DNA of 47,689 nt from VGJW01 sp035286125. GTDB lineage: Bacteria > Cyanobacteriota > Sericytochromatia > S15B-MN24 > VGJW01. Shown piece after piece: positions 25,130 through 35,608 of this stretch; position 1 is the first letter of the stretch; each line of letters starts with the position of its first letter. Below the pieces are notes generated by a model that was given only the letters and a program-made list of their open reading frames with translations, ran no database searches and was not told where the DNA came from. Where the stretch lies: assembly GCA_035286125.1 (NCBI GenBank), contig JAYKIS010000046.1:1-47689 (forward strand), in the 5' to 3' direction. The position numbers and the translations under genes were made by a program.

Positions 25130-25876
25130 ATGCGTGCGGATGCGAGATGGCTGGTGCCGATGGTCCTGTCGGCGACGGGGTGCGCCGTCGCGGACCCCGC
25201 AGTGCCCGCCCGCCGTTGGTTCGTGGCCGCGCCGATGCCCGAGGCGCTGCAGGCGCTTGCGGGCAGCGATCGGGTCCTCGTCGAAACGCGTGACGGTCTG
25301 GTCTTCAGGCCGCGCACGAATCCCGGCGGGGCTGGCCTCGTGGTGTATGCCGGCGGCTATGTCGATCCGAGGGCCTATGCACCCCTGGCACTGGCACTGG
25401 CCGAGCGCGGCCATGTCGTTGCCCTGCCCCGTATGCCGTTCGGCCTTGCCTTCTCGAATGCCGATGCGGCCACATCCATTCGCCAGGCACTGCCAGAAGT
25501 CCGGCGTTGGGCGGTCGGAGGTCATTCGCTCGGCGGGGTGGTCGCGGCCAGCTATGCCGAAGCCCACCCGGACAGCATCTCCGGACTCGTCCTGTGGGCC
25601 TCCTATCCGGCGGATGGCACGGACCTGTCCGGTCGGTCCCTGCGGGTCGCCAGCATTTCGGGTTCTCGGGACGGCCTGACGACGTCTGCGCGCCTCGAGG
25701 CAACGGCGCGCCTGCTGCCACCCCAGACGGTGCGCACCGTCGTAGCGGGTGGCAACCACGCCCAATTCGCCTGGTACGGGGACCAGTCCGGGGACGGCAC
25801 GGCCGAGGTCAGTCGTGCCGACCAGCAGGCCCAGGTGGTCGCGGCGACGGCCGCGTTGCTCGAGGCCATGCCCTGA
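25130..25876 (+). CDS. Alpha/beta hydrolase, probable lipoprotein
   Basis: 248 residues from ATG 25130. The N-terminus (RWLVPMVLSATGCAV) resembles a lipoprotein signal, though with Ala rather than Leu at -3. The core has the alpha/beta-hydrolase pattern: VVYAGGYVDPRAYAPLA (oxyanion strand), GHSLGG nucleophile elbow with Ser, LWASYPADGTDL, an acidic turn in ISGSRDGLT and catalytic His in GGNHAQFAWYG. This GNHxxF ending is typical of the alpha/beta hydrolase 5 family. Substrate unknown. A TAGGAT hexamer 8 bases before the ATG is a possible near-leaderless promoter. Confidence 0.85.
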   Translation: MRADARWLVPMVLSATGCAVADPAVPARRWFVAAPMPEALQALAGSDRVLVETRDGLVFRPRTNPGGAGLVVYAGGYVDPRAYAPLALALAERGHVVALPRMPFGLAFSNADAATSIRQALPEVRRWAVGGHSLGGVVAASYAEAHPDSISGLVLWASYPADGTDLSGRSLRVASISGSRDGLTTSARLEATARLLPPQTVRTVVAGGNHAQFAWYGDQSGDGTAEVSRADQQAQVVAATAALLEAMP

Positions 25877-25894
25877 GGACTGTCAGGCAGCGCG

Positions 25895-27151
25895 TCACTC
25901 GTAACGCAGGCACGGCCTGAACCCGCCGTTGATGAGCCGGAAGGTCCGCAGGCAGTTCAGGAACACGCACCAGACGCCGGCGAGTTCGTTTTCCCCCCAG
26001 TGGCCACCCCGCATGCAACGGATGTCCTGCCGAACCTTGGCTCGTTCGAGGTAGTCGTTGCCGAACCAGGGGCTGCCACTCTGCGCAGCGATGCCGAGGC
26101 CAAGCCGGCGCTTCGTGGCGCTCGTCTCCAGCAGGCCCACGTAGCCCCTGCCCGGTGCCGTACCGAGGATGAAACTGCCGTAAGTGAGTCGATCCTGCGT
26201 ATCGACCCCAAGATCAAGGGTCCATTCGTTGACATTGCCATTCAAATCGACGACTCCTTCGGTCGTCCCCGTATGGCTCGTGGGATCCTGGCCGGCAGTC
26301 AAGCCGACCTTGCGACCCGAGCCCGTCAAGACCCGGCCATCCGGATAGGTCGGGTCCGCCACGAAGGTCAGGTCCGGGTCTTCGAGGTCCTCGCCCAGCC
26401 CCGAGTTGCCACGTACCGTGATGCCGTGGATTTGGCTCCAGACGGCGCAGGCCGTCCATTCCTCATCCCGCATCAGGTGGCCGGCGGGTCCCAGGCGCTG
26501 GCACGCCGCGATGGCTTCGTCGAAGTCGACCATCGTCCACGGGACGCACATGGGCTGGCTCTTGGGGACTATCGACGAACCGGCGGTCGCGCTCGCCCCG
26601 GATCCGGTGCTGCCTTGCAGGCCATCCAGGCGTGAAGCCTCGTACTTGGCTACATAGAAGCCGCCAAACGTCTCCTCGGCCCAATCGAGGTCGGACTCGC
26701 CCTGTTCCGGGCGGGTACCGACCCAATAGCCGACGGGTTTGTCCGGCTGCCCGCAGTCGGCCGGTCGGATGAGTTGCCATGCCGTGAACCGGGGAACCCA
26801 GACAAATTCGCTATGCGTGCCATCGTGTCTGAGCTGGAAGAGATGGTGGCGATCAGCTGGACCGGTGTCATCCGGTGCAAGCCGGCCGGGCGTGAGGGGG
26901 GGGGGCGTCGGTTCGGGCGAGGGCTGCCCGACGGTACCGGACGGCAAGGGGGATGCCGGGATCATGTCAGGAGGGCTCGTCGGCGAAGGCGATGTCGCTA
27001 CCTGTTCCGGGGGCGGAGTTGGCCCGGGGGAGACTTGTGCCGCGGGCCCGATGGCCGTTGCCTCGCATCCTGACATGATGACGAGCGCCAGCAACCCGGC
27101 CCGGAAGTGCCCAAGCCCTGCGCTCGGTCGAGGCTTGCGCCGGACGCGCAC
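25895..27151 (-). CDS. Formylglycine-generating-enzyme (SUMF1)-like lipoprotein
   Basis: 418 residues, GTG start 4 bases after the upstream stop. Lipoprotein signal ending LVIMSGC, then a Pro/Ser/Thr linker (about 35-90) containing a C10 tract, then an FGE-sulfatase fold: FVWVPRFTAWQ, FYVAKYEASR, VDFDEAIAACQRLG, DEEWTACAVW, VVDLNGNVNEWT, MRGGHWGE and GFRPCLRYE. True FGE has a catalytic Cys pair near the C-terminus; here Cys occurs in IRCMRGG, VWCVFLNC and PCLRY, so activity cannot be decided by eye. Many bacterial members with this fold are not sulfatase activators but surface proteins. No sulfatase is nearby. Confidence 0.85.
   Translation of the reverse strand: MRVRRKPRPSAGLGHFRAGLLALVIMSGCEATAIGPAAQVSPGPTPPPEQVATSPSPTSPPDMIPASPLPSGTVGQPSPEPTPPPLTPGRLAPDDTGPADRHHLFQLRHDGTHSEFVWVPRFTAWQLIRPADCGQPDKPVGYWVGTRPEQGESDLDWAEETFGGFYVAKYEASRLDGLQGSTGSGASATAGSSIVPKSQPMCVPWTMVDFDEAIAACQRLGPAGHLMRDEEWTACAVWSQIHGITVRGNSGLGEDLEDPDLTFVADPTYPDGRVLTGSGRKVGLTAGQDPTSHTGTTEGVVDLNGNVNEWTLDLGVDTQDRLTYGSFILGTAPGRGYVGLLETSATKRRLGLGIAAQSGSPWFGNDYLERAKVRQDIRCMRGGHWGENELAGVWCVFLNCLRTFRLINGGFRPCLRYE
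26896..26905 (-). repeat. C10 homopolymer (minus strand) inside the FGE-like lipoprotein gene
   Basis: Ten consecutive G on the plus strand, coding for Pro-Pro-Pro in the linker between signal peptide and catalytic-like domain. Slippage would remove the whole domain while keeping the anchor. Confidence 0.9.
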
Positions 27152-27155
27152 GGTC

Positions 27156-28067
27156 CTAGTGCGCCTTGGCCGTGAGGCCCAGGTCCTTCATCTTGGAGGC
27201 CTCGGCATCCGCATAGGCAAAGACCGAGCCCACCGCGGCCGCGATCGCGGCGACTTCGCCGATGCCGGTCTCGGCCAGCAAGCCCCCGATGGCCGAACCC
27301 CAGTCGAGGGCATTGGCCTTCCAGTACTTGCCGGCAGTCGATCTGCTCACCCGAGGATCCAGCGTGGCCTCCACGGCATCCTTGCTGCCCCAGACTGCCA
27401 GCCCGACGCCCACGACGGGCAGGGCCTTGGCAATGCCCCTGCCGAGGCTCTCGCCGACGATCCGTGCAGCGGCCTTGGCACCCAGTTCGGGGTGGTTGGC
27501 CAGCGTCTTGGCGAGGGCTTTCTCGAAGACCTGCCCGATCTGCGCGAGGCGGGGCAGCAGGACCTTGCCCACGAGACGATTTGAGGTGATCGCCTTGAAG
27601 AGTGTCGTCGCCAGGTCCGGCGCCATCTTCGCCAGGTCGACGGCCGACTTGATGATGCTGGCTTCGAGGCTCGGGTTGGCTTCGATGACTTGCAACAGCG
27701 CCTTGGCAGCGTGCGGAGCCTCACGCTGGAGTTCGGCGATGACGCGGGCCGCGTCGGTCTTGAGGTGAGCCTCGTGGACGGCGTGCCGATTTTCCTCGCT
27801 CAGCAGCTTGCCGGTTCCCGCAGGGTGGGTTGGCTTGGCCTTGCCTGGTCCGGTCTGCCCGCGCTTGAGTATCGCATCGAGTTCCGCACGCGTTGCGCTC
27901 GGGTCTGGCGCGGGCAGGCGGGTGACCGTGTCCCGAGTGGCCGGGACGCTCCCGCGCACGGGGGCCACGGGCTTGGGAACGGCAGGTATGGGGCCGGTCG
28001 GTGCCGTGGGCGACTTGGCCAGCTTCGGGCCCGGCAAGGCGGGGTGTGTATTCGAGGTCTTGGCCAT
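27156..28067 (-). CDS. Unknown protein: Pro-rich head, helical middle, Gly/Ala hydrophobic tail
   Basis: 303 residues. A perfect AGGAGG lies only one base before the ATG, unusually close. Residues 1-60 are Pro/Thr/Ala-rich and disordered. Residues 85-215 are helical (HAVHEAHLKTDAARVIAEL; IIKSAVDLAKMAPDLATTLF). Residues 205-290 contain two hydrophobic glycine-rich hairpins (RGIAKALPVVGVGLAVWGS and SAIGGLLAETGIGEVAAIAA), the sort of element found in pore-forming bacteriocins, holins and eCIS/T6SS effectors. No signal peptide. I do not recognise the family; an exported effector is one possibility, a membrane scaffold another. It is cotranscribed with the FGE-like lipoprotein and follows oxyR by 30 bases. 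Confidence 0.72.
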   Translation of the reverse strand: MAKTSNTHPALPGPKLAKSPTAPTGPIPAVPKPVAPVRGSVPATRDTVTRLPAPDPSATRAELDAILKRGQTGPGKAKPTHPAGTGKLLSEENRHAVHEAHLKTDAARVIAELQREAPHAAKALLQVIEANPSLEASIIKSAVDLAKMAPDLATTLFKAITSNRLVGKVLLPRLAQIGQVFEKALAKTLANHPELGAKAAARIVGESLGRGIAKALPVVGVGLAVWGSKDAVEATLDPRVSRSTAGKYWKANALDWGSAIGGLLAETGIGEVAAIAAAVGSVFAYADAEASKMKDLGLTAKAH

Positions 28068-28097
28068 ACCTCCTGCATGCCCGGGAAAAGACCCCAG

Positions 28098-29051
28098 TTA
28101 CCGTTCTCCGTACCGATCCTGCGCTGGGACGGTTTCTTGCGCCAGGGCCTCGCGCATCGAATGGGCGAGCAGGGCCAGGGCCTCGCCCAGGGGTGCTCCA
28201 CGCCGCCACGCAAGGACCAGGGTCCGGGTGGGTTCCGGGCTGGCGAAGCGCCGGATGGCGAGCTGGGCCCGCGCGGCCTCCGTCGGGGCGGCCATGGCCG
28301 GTATGAGCGTCACGCCGGCACCTGCGGCGACCATCTGGGCCAGGGTCGTCAGGCTCGTCGCACGGAATGGCTGCTCCCGCAGGCCCGAACGGCTGCAGAA
28401 ACTGAGTATCTGGTCCCTCAGGCAATGGCCGTCGTCGAGCAGCATGACTTCGCGATCCTGCAGGTCCTCGAGCCGGGCTGGTCCCGGAAGCGCGCCCAAG
28501 GGATCGTCAGCGGGAGTGGCGAGCAGGAACGGATCCGTGGCCACGGTTTCGTGGTCGACCGGACCCAGGTCGGCCTCGAGGGCCAGCAGGACGGCCTCGA
28601 GCCGCCCTGCCTCGAGCATGACTCGAAGCGACGAGGTCCGGTCTTCCGTCCAGAAGAGGGTCAGGCCCGGATGTCGGGTTCGGACGAGCGGCGTGATCCG
28701 GGGCAAGGCATAGGCGGCGACGGTCGGGATGACCCCCAGTCGAAGCGCTCCGGACAGCGGGTCCGTGGCGCGGCGGGCTGCACCCTCCATGTCATCGGCG
28801 GCCACCAGCAGCGCCCGCGCCCGATCGATGAAGGCAGACCCGGCCACGGTCACGAGCACCCTGCGGCGATCTCTTTCGAAGAGACGCAGGCCCAGCGCGT
28901 CCTCGACCTGGGCTACCTGCGTGCTCAGGGACGGCTGGGCGACACGACAGCGCTCGGAAGCCTTGCTAAAGCTCAAGGTGTCCGCGACCGCCACGATGTA
29001 TTGCAGTTGGCGCAGCGTGAAGGGATGGATGGGGACTTCTTCGTTCGCCAT
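28098..29051 (-). CDS. oxyR: OxyR-type LysR-family peroxide-sensing regulator
   Basis: 317 residues from ATG 29051, with AGGA upstream. N-terminal winged helix-turn-helix (LRQLQYIVAVADTLSFSKAS ... AQPSLSTQVAQVEDALG) and a LysR effector domain. The peptide DGHCLRDQILSFC has two cysteines nine residues apart exactly as Cys199 and Cys208 of E. coli OxyR, so disulfide-based H2O2 sensing is expected. The glutathione peroxidase at 19.9 kb, the photolyase upstream and the two genes downstream are candidate regulon members by proximity only. Confidence 0.9.
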   Translation of the reverse strand: MANEEVPIHPFTLRQLQYIVAVADTLSFSKASERCRVAQPSLSTQVAQVEDALGLRLFERDRRRVLVTVAGSAFIDRARALLVAADDMEGAARRATDPLSGALRLGVIPTVAAYALPRITPLVRTRHPGLTLFWTEDRTSSLRVMLEAGRLEAVLLALEADLGPVDHETVATDPFLLATPADDPLGALPGPARLEDLQDREVMLLDDGHCLRDQILSFCSRSGLREQPFRATSLTTLAQMVAAGAGVTLIPAMAAPTEAARAQLAIRRFASPEPTRTLVLAWRRGAPLGEALALLAHSMREALAQETVPAQDRYGER

Positions 29052-29096
29052 GGGTTCCTGAAAGTAGCACATGGACGCGCCCACGGGCGGTCCGTG

Positions 29097-30671
29097 TCAG
29101 GCTCCGTGCGGGTCGGCGGGTTGCGGCGCGCCATCCCCTGCTCGGATGCGCCCTGCCGCCTCGCGGATGGCCGTGCGCTCGGTCGCGTCGAGACGCGCCA
29201 GATTCCGCACCTGAATCACCATCCGCGGGTTGCGCGCCAGGCGCTCCTCGTGCTGGTCAAGGAAGGCCCAGTAGAGTGTCGTGAACGGACATGCATCGGC
29301 TCCGACACGTCGTTCCGGGCGATAGCGGCATGTGCCGCAGTAGCCGCTCATCCGCTCGATGTAGCGACCGCTCGCGACATAGGGCTTGCTGGCCATGCGT
29401 CCCCCGTCCGCGAACTGGCTCATGCCCAGCGTGTTGGGCAGTTCGACCCAGGCCACGGCATCGACGTGGACGGCCAGGAACCATTCGTGGATGGCGTGGG
29501 GGTCGACGCCCAGCAGCAACGCATACAGGCCGGTGACCATCAGGCGCTGGATATGGTGCGCATAACCCAGGTCCAACGTTTGGCCCAGGGTGTCCGAAAG
29601 GCAGGCCATGTCAGTCTTGCCGGTCCAGTAGAACGCCGGGAGGGGATGATTGGCGCCCAGTTCATTCAGGTTTTCGTATCCGGGACCGCCCAGGTGATAA
29701 ATCCCCCGGACATATTCGCGCCAGCCCAGGATCTGCCGAATGAAACCCTCGACCGAGGCCAGGGGGGCATGTCCTTCCCGCCACGCCTGCTCGGCGGCGT
29801 CGCAGACCTCACGCGGATGCAACAGCTTGAGGTTCATGGCCGCCGACAGGTGCGCGTGCCACAGCCACGGCTGGCCCGGCCACATGGCGTCCTGATGACG
29901 CCCGAACCCCGGTAGGCGTTCCCGGATGAAGCGTCCCAGCGCCTCGCGGGCTTGATCCCGGTTGACCGGCCATGAGAAGGCCGACAGATCTCCCGGCCGA
30001 TCGGGGAAGAGTCGGTCCACGGTATCCAGGACCTCGCGGGTCAAGGCGTCTGGCGCGAAGCGCGAGGGCTCCGGAACCGCCCCTGGACCCCCGGGCCCGA
30101 AGGCCTCGCGGTTCTCGCCGTCGTAGTTCCATTGGCCGCCTACCGGTTCCCCGTGCTCCATCAAGTAGCCCGTGCGGCGGCGAACCTCACGGTACCAGTA
30201 CTCCATGCGCAACTGCTTGCGTCCGCGGGCGTGGGCGCGGAATTCGTCCAGCGTCGACAGGAAGTGCCGGTCAATCCGGATATCCAGCGGCAGCCCGAGG
30301 CGTGCTGCGGTAACTTCCAGGGCTTGGGCGACCCGCCAGTCTCCGGCCTCGACCATGACGAGACCGGCAGGCCGGCAGGCCCGGACGGCCTCATCGAGGG
30401 CTGCGGCCAGGGTGGGGCTGGCGTCCGGGGCGTCGATTCGCTGGTAGCGAACGGTCCAGCCTCGGGTTTCGAGCGCTGAGGCAAAGTGCCGCATGGCAGC
30501 GAGGAACAGCGCGATGCGGGGCTTGCCCGAGGGCACGTGGTCGCTTTCCTCCCGGACCTCGGCCATCCAGACCACGTCCTGCGCCGGGTCGAAGTCGTCG
30601 AAGGCCGAGCTATCCAGGTCGAGCTGGTCCCCCAGGATCAGGACCAGGTGGCGAATGGAGGGGGGGTACAT
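29097..30671 (-). CDS. FeS-BCP-type (6-4)/prokaryotic photolyase (cryptochrome-related)
   Basis: 524 residues. Repairs UV photoproducts with blue light. It begins IRHLVLILGDQLDLDSSAF, the start of the deoxyribodipyrimidine photolyase-related (PhrB-type) family. Landmarks in the C-terminal FAD domain are RQILGWREYVRGIYHL, HIQRLMVTGLYALLLGVDP and EWFLAVHVDAVAWVELPNTLGMSQFADGG. Four cysteines for a 4Fe-4S cluster are present (Cys in DMACLSDT, and the cluster SGYCGTCRYRP ... ADACPFTT). Length is as usual for the family. A C6/7 run lies in codons 3-5. It follows the antiporter gene by 5 bases. Confidence 0.92.
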   Translation of the reverse strand: MYPPSIRHLVLILGDQLDLDSSAFDDFDPAQDVVWMAEVREESDHVPSGKPRIALFLAAMRHFASALETRGWTVRYQRIDAPDASPTLAAALDEAVRACRPAGLVMVEAGDWRVAQALEVTAARLGLPLDIRIDRHFLSTLDEFRAHARGRKQLRMEYWYREVRRRTGYLMEHGEPVGGQWNYDGENREAFGPGGPGAVPEPSRFAPDALTREVLDTVDRLFPDRPGDLSAFSWPVNRDQAREALGRFIRERLPGFGRHQDAMWPGQPWLWHAHLSAAMNLKLLHPREVCDAAEQAWREGHAPLASVEGFIRQILGWREYVRGIYHLGGPGYENLNELGANHPLPAFYWTGKTDMACLSDTLGQTLDLGYAHHIQRLMVTGLYALLLGVDPHAIHEWFLAVHVDAVAWVELPNTLGMSQFADGGRMASKPYVASGRYIERMSGYCGTCRYRPERRVGADACPFTTLYWAFLDQHEERLARNPRMVIQVRNLARLDATERTAIREAAGRIRAGDGAPQPADPHGA

Positions 30672-30676
30672 GGCGC

Positions 30677-32680
<2,004 letters not shown>

Positions 32681-32681
32681 T

Positions 32682-33305
32682 TCAGGCCTTGTAGGTGTCC
32701 ATCACCTTCCGGACGTAGGCCTGCGTCTCCTGGAACGGCGGGACGCCTCCATAGTAGTCCACGTTGCCCGCACCCGCGTTGTAGGCGGCAAGCGCGAGGC
32801 GCGTGTCGCCCCCGAACCGGTCGAGCTGCTGCTTGAGATAGGTGGCGCCGCCACGCAGCGATTGCCGTGGATCCGAGACGTTGGTCACGCCCACTTCCCG
32901 GGCGGTCTCGGGCATCAGCTGCGTGAGTCCTCGCGCCCCGACCCTCGATACGGCACCGGGATCGCCCTTGGACTCGGCCTGGACAAGCGCAGCCAGCAGC
33001 TTCGGTTCCACACCCGCACGCTGGGCCTCCTCACGAATCATGGGCCACCAGCGACGGACGGCCGGCTCGAGTTGCGCGGGCGCGTCGGCTGTGCGGGCCC
33101 TGCTGGACTGGGACAGGACCATCGCGTCCCTGCCGGGCTCGTGGCGCTCCTTGGCCGGGGCCCCGGGAATGCGCAGTTCCTGTCCCACGGCGACCATGTG
33201 CGGGTTCGCGATGTGCGGGTTGGCTGCCGTCAGTTCGCCGAGCGACAGCCCGTGGCGGCTGGCCAGGCTCCAGAGCGTGTCACCTTGCCGGATGCGGTGG
33301 TTCAC
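32682..33305 (-). CDS. LysM-domain lytic transglycosylase (SLT family), no signal peptide
   Basis: 207 residues, GTG start with GAGGA upstream. A LysM peptidoglycan-binding domain at residues 1-48 (RIRQGDTLWSLASRHGLSLG ... VAVGQELRIPG), a linker, then a soluble-lytic-transglycosylase domain (LLAALVQAESKGDPGAVS with the catalytic Glu, GARGLTQLMPETARE, ATYLKQQLDRFGGD, ALAAYNAGAGNV). It should cut glycan strands. No Sec or lipoprotein signal is present and the frame closes just upstream, so export must use another route. First gene of the operon with antiporter and photolyase. Confidence 0.9.
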   Translation of the reverse strand: MNHRIRQGDTLWSLASRHGLSLGELTAANPHIANPHMVAVGQELRIPGAPAKERHEPGRDAMVLSQSSRARTADAPAQLEPAVRRWWPMIREEAQRAGVEPKLLAALVQAESKGDPGAVSRVGARGLTQLMPETAREVGVTNVSDPRQSLRGGATYLKQQLDRFGGDTRLALAAYNAGAGNVDYYGGVPPFQETQAYVRKVMDTYKA

Positions 33306-33369
33306 GGACTTGTCCTCGCGGTCGGGAACGGGGCTCCTTTATGCTATCGAGGGACGGATGCAGGTCCGA

Positions 33370-33381
33370 TGAAACATTTCA
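33370..33381. promoter_or_regulatory. Palindrome TGAAACATTTCA between divergent genes
   Basis: Perfect 5-2-5 inverted repeat in the 118-base gap between the LysM transglycosylase operon and the Cry-DASH gene. Both flanking units encode a photolyase-family protein, so a shared regulator is conceivable. No clear -35/-10 pair was found for either side. Confidence 0.3.
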
Positions 33382-33423
33382 CGGCTGCTTAATGTTGTCC
33401 GCCGTTGCCGGAGAGCCCGCCCC

Positions 33424-34710
33424 ATGCCCGTTTCCATCGTCTGGTTGAGGCAGGACCTGCGCCTTGCCGACCATGCCCCGCTGCTCAGGGCCGTGCAGTC
33501 GGGCCTGCCGTTGGCCTTCGTATGGGTCGAGGACCCGCGCTGGTCCTTGCAGGATCCCCTCGGATTCCCACGGATTGGCCGCCACCGACGTCGGTTCGTC
33601 GGGGGATGCCTTGCCGCGCTCGACCAGGAGCTTGCTCGAAGGGGCCATGCGCTCCACGTCCTGAAGGGCGAGCCCGCCGAGGTCCTGCCTCGTTGGCTCG
33701 GACGTCTGGGGGGCGGTCTGATTTTCGCCCACCGCGAACCGGGCACGGAAGAGGCGGAGCAGGAGGCGGCCCTCGAGCGTCTCGTGGCGGTGGACTGGGC
33801 GTGGGGCAAGACGCTGGTCGATCCTGCGGACCTGCCGATGCCGGTTGCGGAACTGCCACGGGTTTTCACGGACTTCCGACGCAAGGCCGAGCCCGTGGTC
33901 GGCAGGCGAGCCGATCTGGCTGCGCCGGATCTCCACGCGGTCGCTGCTGCGCCCCGTGTGCCCCCGGAAACCTGCGCGGCATGGTCCGGCCTTGGTGAGG
34001 CCGTGTCCGCAGGGCAGGGGGTGATCGCCGAGGCGCATGGCAGGCTCGCTGCCTACATGGCGGAAGGTGGGTCCATCACGCGCTACCGGGAGACGCGCGA
34101 TGCCTTGATGGGAGAGGACACGTCATCCAGGCTGTCGCCCTGGCTGGCCTCTGGCACGCTTTCCGCGCGCGAGGTGAACGCGGCACTGGCGGCCCACGAG
34201 GAACGTTGGGGTTCCAGCGAGCACACGCGGTGGTTCCGGATGGAGCTCTTGTGGCGGGACTTCTTCCAATTCGTGGCCTTGCAGCAGGGGCGGCGCCTGT
34301 TCATGCGGAGCGGATTTTCCGGCAGGTCGCCTGTTGCTTCGGGGCTCGCGCCGGAGACCTTGAGCGCCCGGTTCGAGGCTTGGCGCACAGGGGGCACGGG
34401 CCAGTCGCTGGTCGATGCCGCCATGCGCGAACTGGCGGCAACGGGCTGGTTGTCCAACCGTGCGCGACAACTTGCGGCCTGGTACCTGGCACGGAACCTG
34501 CAGGTCCCGTGGACATGGGGAGCCCGCTGGTTCTCGTCCTGCCTCATCGACGACGATGTGGCGAGCAACTGGGGCAATTGGGCCTATCTTGCCGGGGTAG
34601 GCAACGACCCGCGTCCGGACCGGCACTTCGATCTTGCGTGGCAAACCGGCAGGCATGACCCCGAGGGTACCTACCGGCGCCAGTGGGGGACTTGGACCGA
34701 GCCGGGCTGA
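33424..34710 (+). CDS. Cryptochrome DASH-type photolyase
   Basis: 428 residues, ATG with GGAG upstream. N-terminal Rossmann domain for the antenna cofactor (IVWLRQDLRLADHAPLLRA) and C-terminal FAD domain (SRLSPWLASGTLSAREVNA, RMELLWRDFFQFVALQ, NRARQLAAWYLARNL). The final segment SNWGNWAYLAGVGNDPRPDR is the Cry-DASH-specific FAD-contact loop. Family members repair cyclobutane dimers in single-stranded DNA or act as photosensors. Second photolyase-type gene within 3 kb, divergent from the other one's operon. Confidence 0.92.
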   Translation: MPVSIVWLRQDLRLADHAPLLRAVQSGLPLAFVWVEDPRWSLQDPLGFPRIGRHRRRFVGGCLAALDQELARRGHALHVLKGEPAEVLPRWLGRLGGGLIFAHREPGTEEAEQEAALERLVAVDWAWGKTLVDPADLPMPVAELPRVFTDFRRKAEPVVGRRADLAAPDLHAVAAAPRVPPETCAAWSGLGEAVSAGQGVIAEAHGRLAAYMAEGGSITRYRETRDALMGEDTSSRLSPWLASGTLSAREVNAALAAHEERWGSSEHTRWFRMELLWRDFFQFVALQQGRRLFMRSGFSGRSPVASGLAPETLSARFEAWRTGGTGQSLVDAAMRELAATGWLSNRARQLAAWYLARNLQVPWTWGARWFSSCLIDDDVASNWGNWAYLAGVGNDPRPDRHFDLAWQTGRHDPEGTYRRQWGTWTEPG

Positions 34711-34718
34711 ACCGGAGC

Positions 34719-34745
34719 CCTGGGAGTGACCTTCAGGTTCCCAGG
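34719..34745. terminator. Hairpin between convergent Cry-DASH and hydrolase genes
   Basis: CCTGGGA/TCCCAGG plus ACCT/AGGT stem with a three-base bulge, spanning the hydrolase stop codon. Could serve both directions. Confidence 0.45.
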
Positions 34746-35608
34746 CCGCGCAGCACGCGGACGATGGCTTCGGGTGCTTCCTCGGGGACGTGATGTCCGC
34801 AGCGCGGCAGTTCGTGGACGATGGCCCCGGCATGGGCCTCTCGCCAGCGGCTGAGCGAGGCCCTGCCGAAGACCGGGTCGCGCAGGCCCCAGATGAGGTC
34901 GAGGGGCAGTGCGTTCAGCTTGTCGCGTGCGCTCCACAGGCGCGCGAAGTAGGCATCCTCGTTGACGCGTGCGCGGGCCAAGGCATAGGGGCCTCGCCGA
35001 CGCGCCGGTGTCCCCAGCGGTTCGTGGTAATGGCGCATGACGTGGCGGTGCAGTCGTTTGCCGCCACCCAGCGAAATCGGCATCAGGATGCGTTCCGCCA
35101 GTCCTGCCTCGAGGTACAACCATCTGCCGACCGGGCTGTCGATGAACCTTCTTGCAAGTGCGTGCCCCGGTAGATTGCCGAGCGGCCAGCACCACGAGTT
35201 CGCCACGACGACGCGCGAGACGGGTGAGGTCTCCATGAGGGCAAGGGGCAAGGCCACAGGTCCGCCGAAGCCATGGACCACGAGGGTGATGTCCGCGAGG
35301 CCCAACCTTGCGACGAGTCCGGCAAGCCGGCGGGTGTGGCCGCCGAGACCTTCCTCGCCTTCGGGCAGGTTGTCCGAGAGGCCGAATCCCAGCATGTCGG
35401 GTGCCACGACCCGATGGTCGACCGAGAGATCAGCCACGACCTCCCGCCACGCGAAGCTCCATCCGGGTGTGTCATGGACCAGCATGACGACGGGGCCCTC
35501 GCCCTCGTCCACGTAGCGCATCACGCCAGCGCCGGTTTCGAACCTGCGGATGGCAAACGGGTAGGCCTCGGGGTCGAGCCACGCCTCCCAGGGGGGTCTC
35601 CGGCTCAT
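34733..35608 (-). CDS. Alpha/beta hydrolase, haloalkane-dehalogenase-like, nucleophile replaced by Gly
   Basis: 291 residues from ATG 35608, overlapping the nitroreductase stop (ATGA). Fold markers: FETGAGVMRYVDEGEGP, the oxyanion HDTPGWSFAWRE, DMLGFGLSDN, and the C-terminal HELPRCGHHVPEEAPE with the catalytic His. The nucleophile elbow reads VVHGFGGP. Relatives of the dehalogenase/luciferase group have VVHDFGGP or QDWGG there, with Asp as nucleophile; the Gly codon GGC differs from GAC by one base. So it is probably catalytically dead, repurposed, or carries an error. Third gene of an operon with a RibD-like reductase and a nitroreductase. Confidence 0.85.
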   Translation of the reverse strand: MSRRPPWEAWLDPEAYPFAIRRFETGAGVMRYVDEGEGPVVMLVHDTPGWSFAWREVVADLSVDHRVVAPDMLGFGLSDNLPEGEEGLGGHTRRLAGLVARLGLADITLVVHGFGGPVALPLALMETSPVSRVVVANSWCWPLGNLPGHALARRFIDSPVGRWLYLEAGLAERILMPISLGGGKRLHRHVMRHYHEPLGTPARRRGPYALARARVNEDAYFARLWSARDKLNALPLDLIWGLRDPVFGRASLSRWREAHAGAIVHELPRCGHHVPEEAPEAIVRVLRGLGT

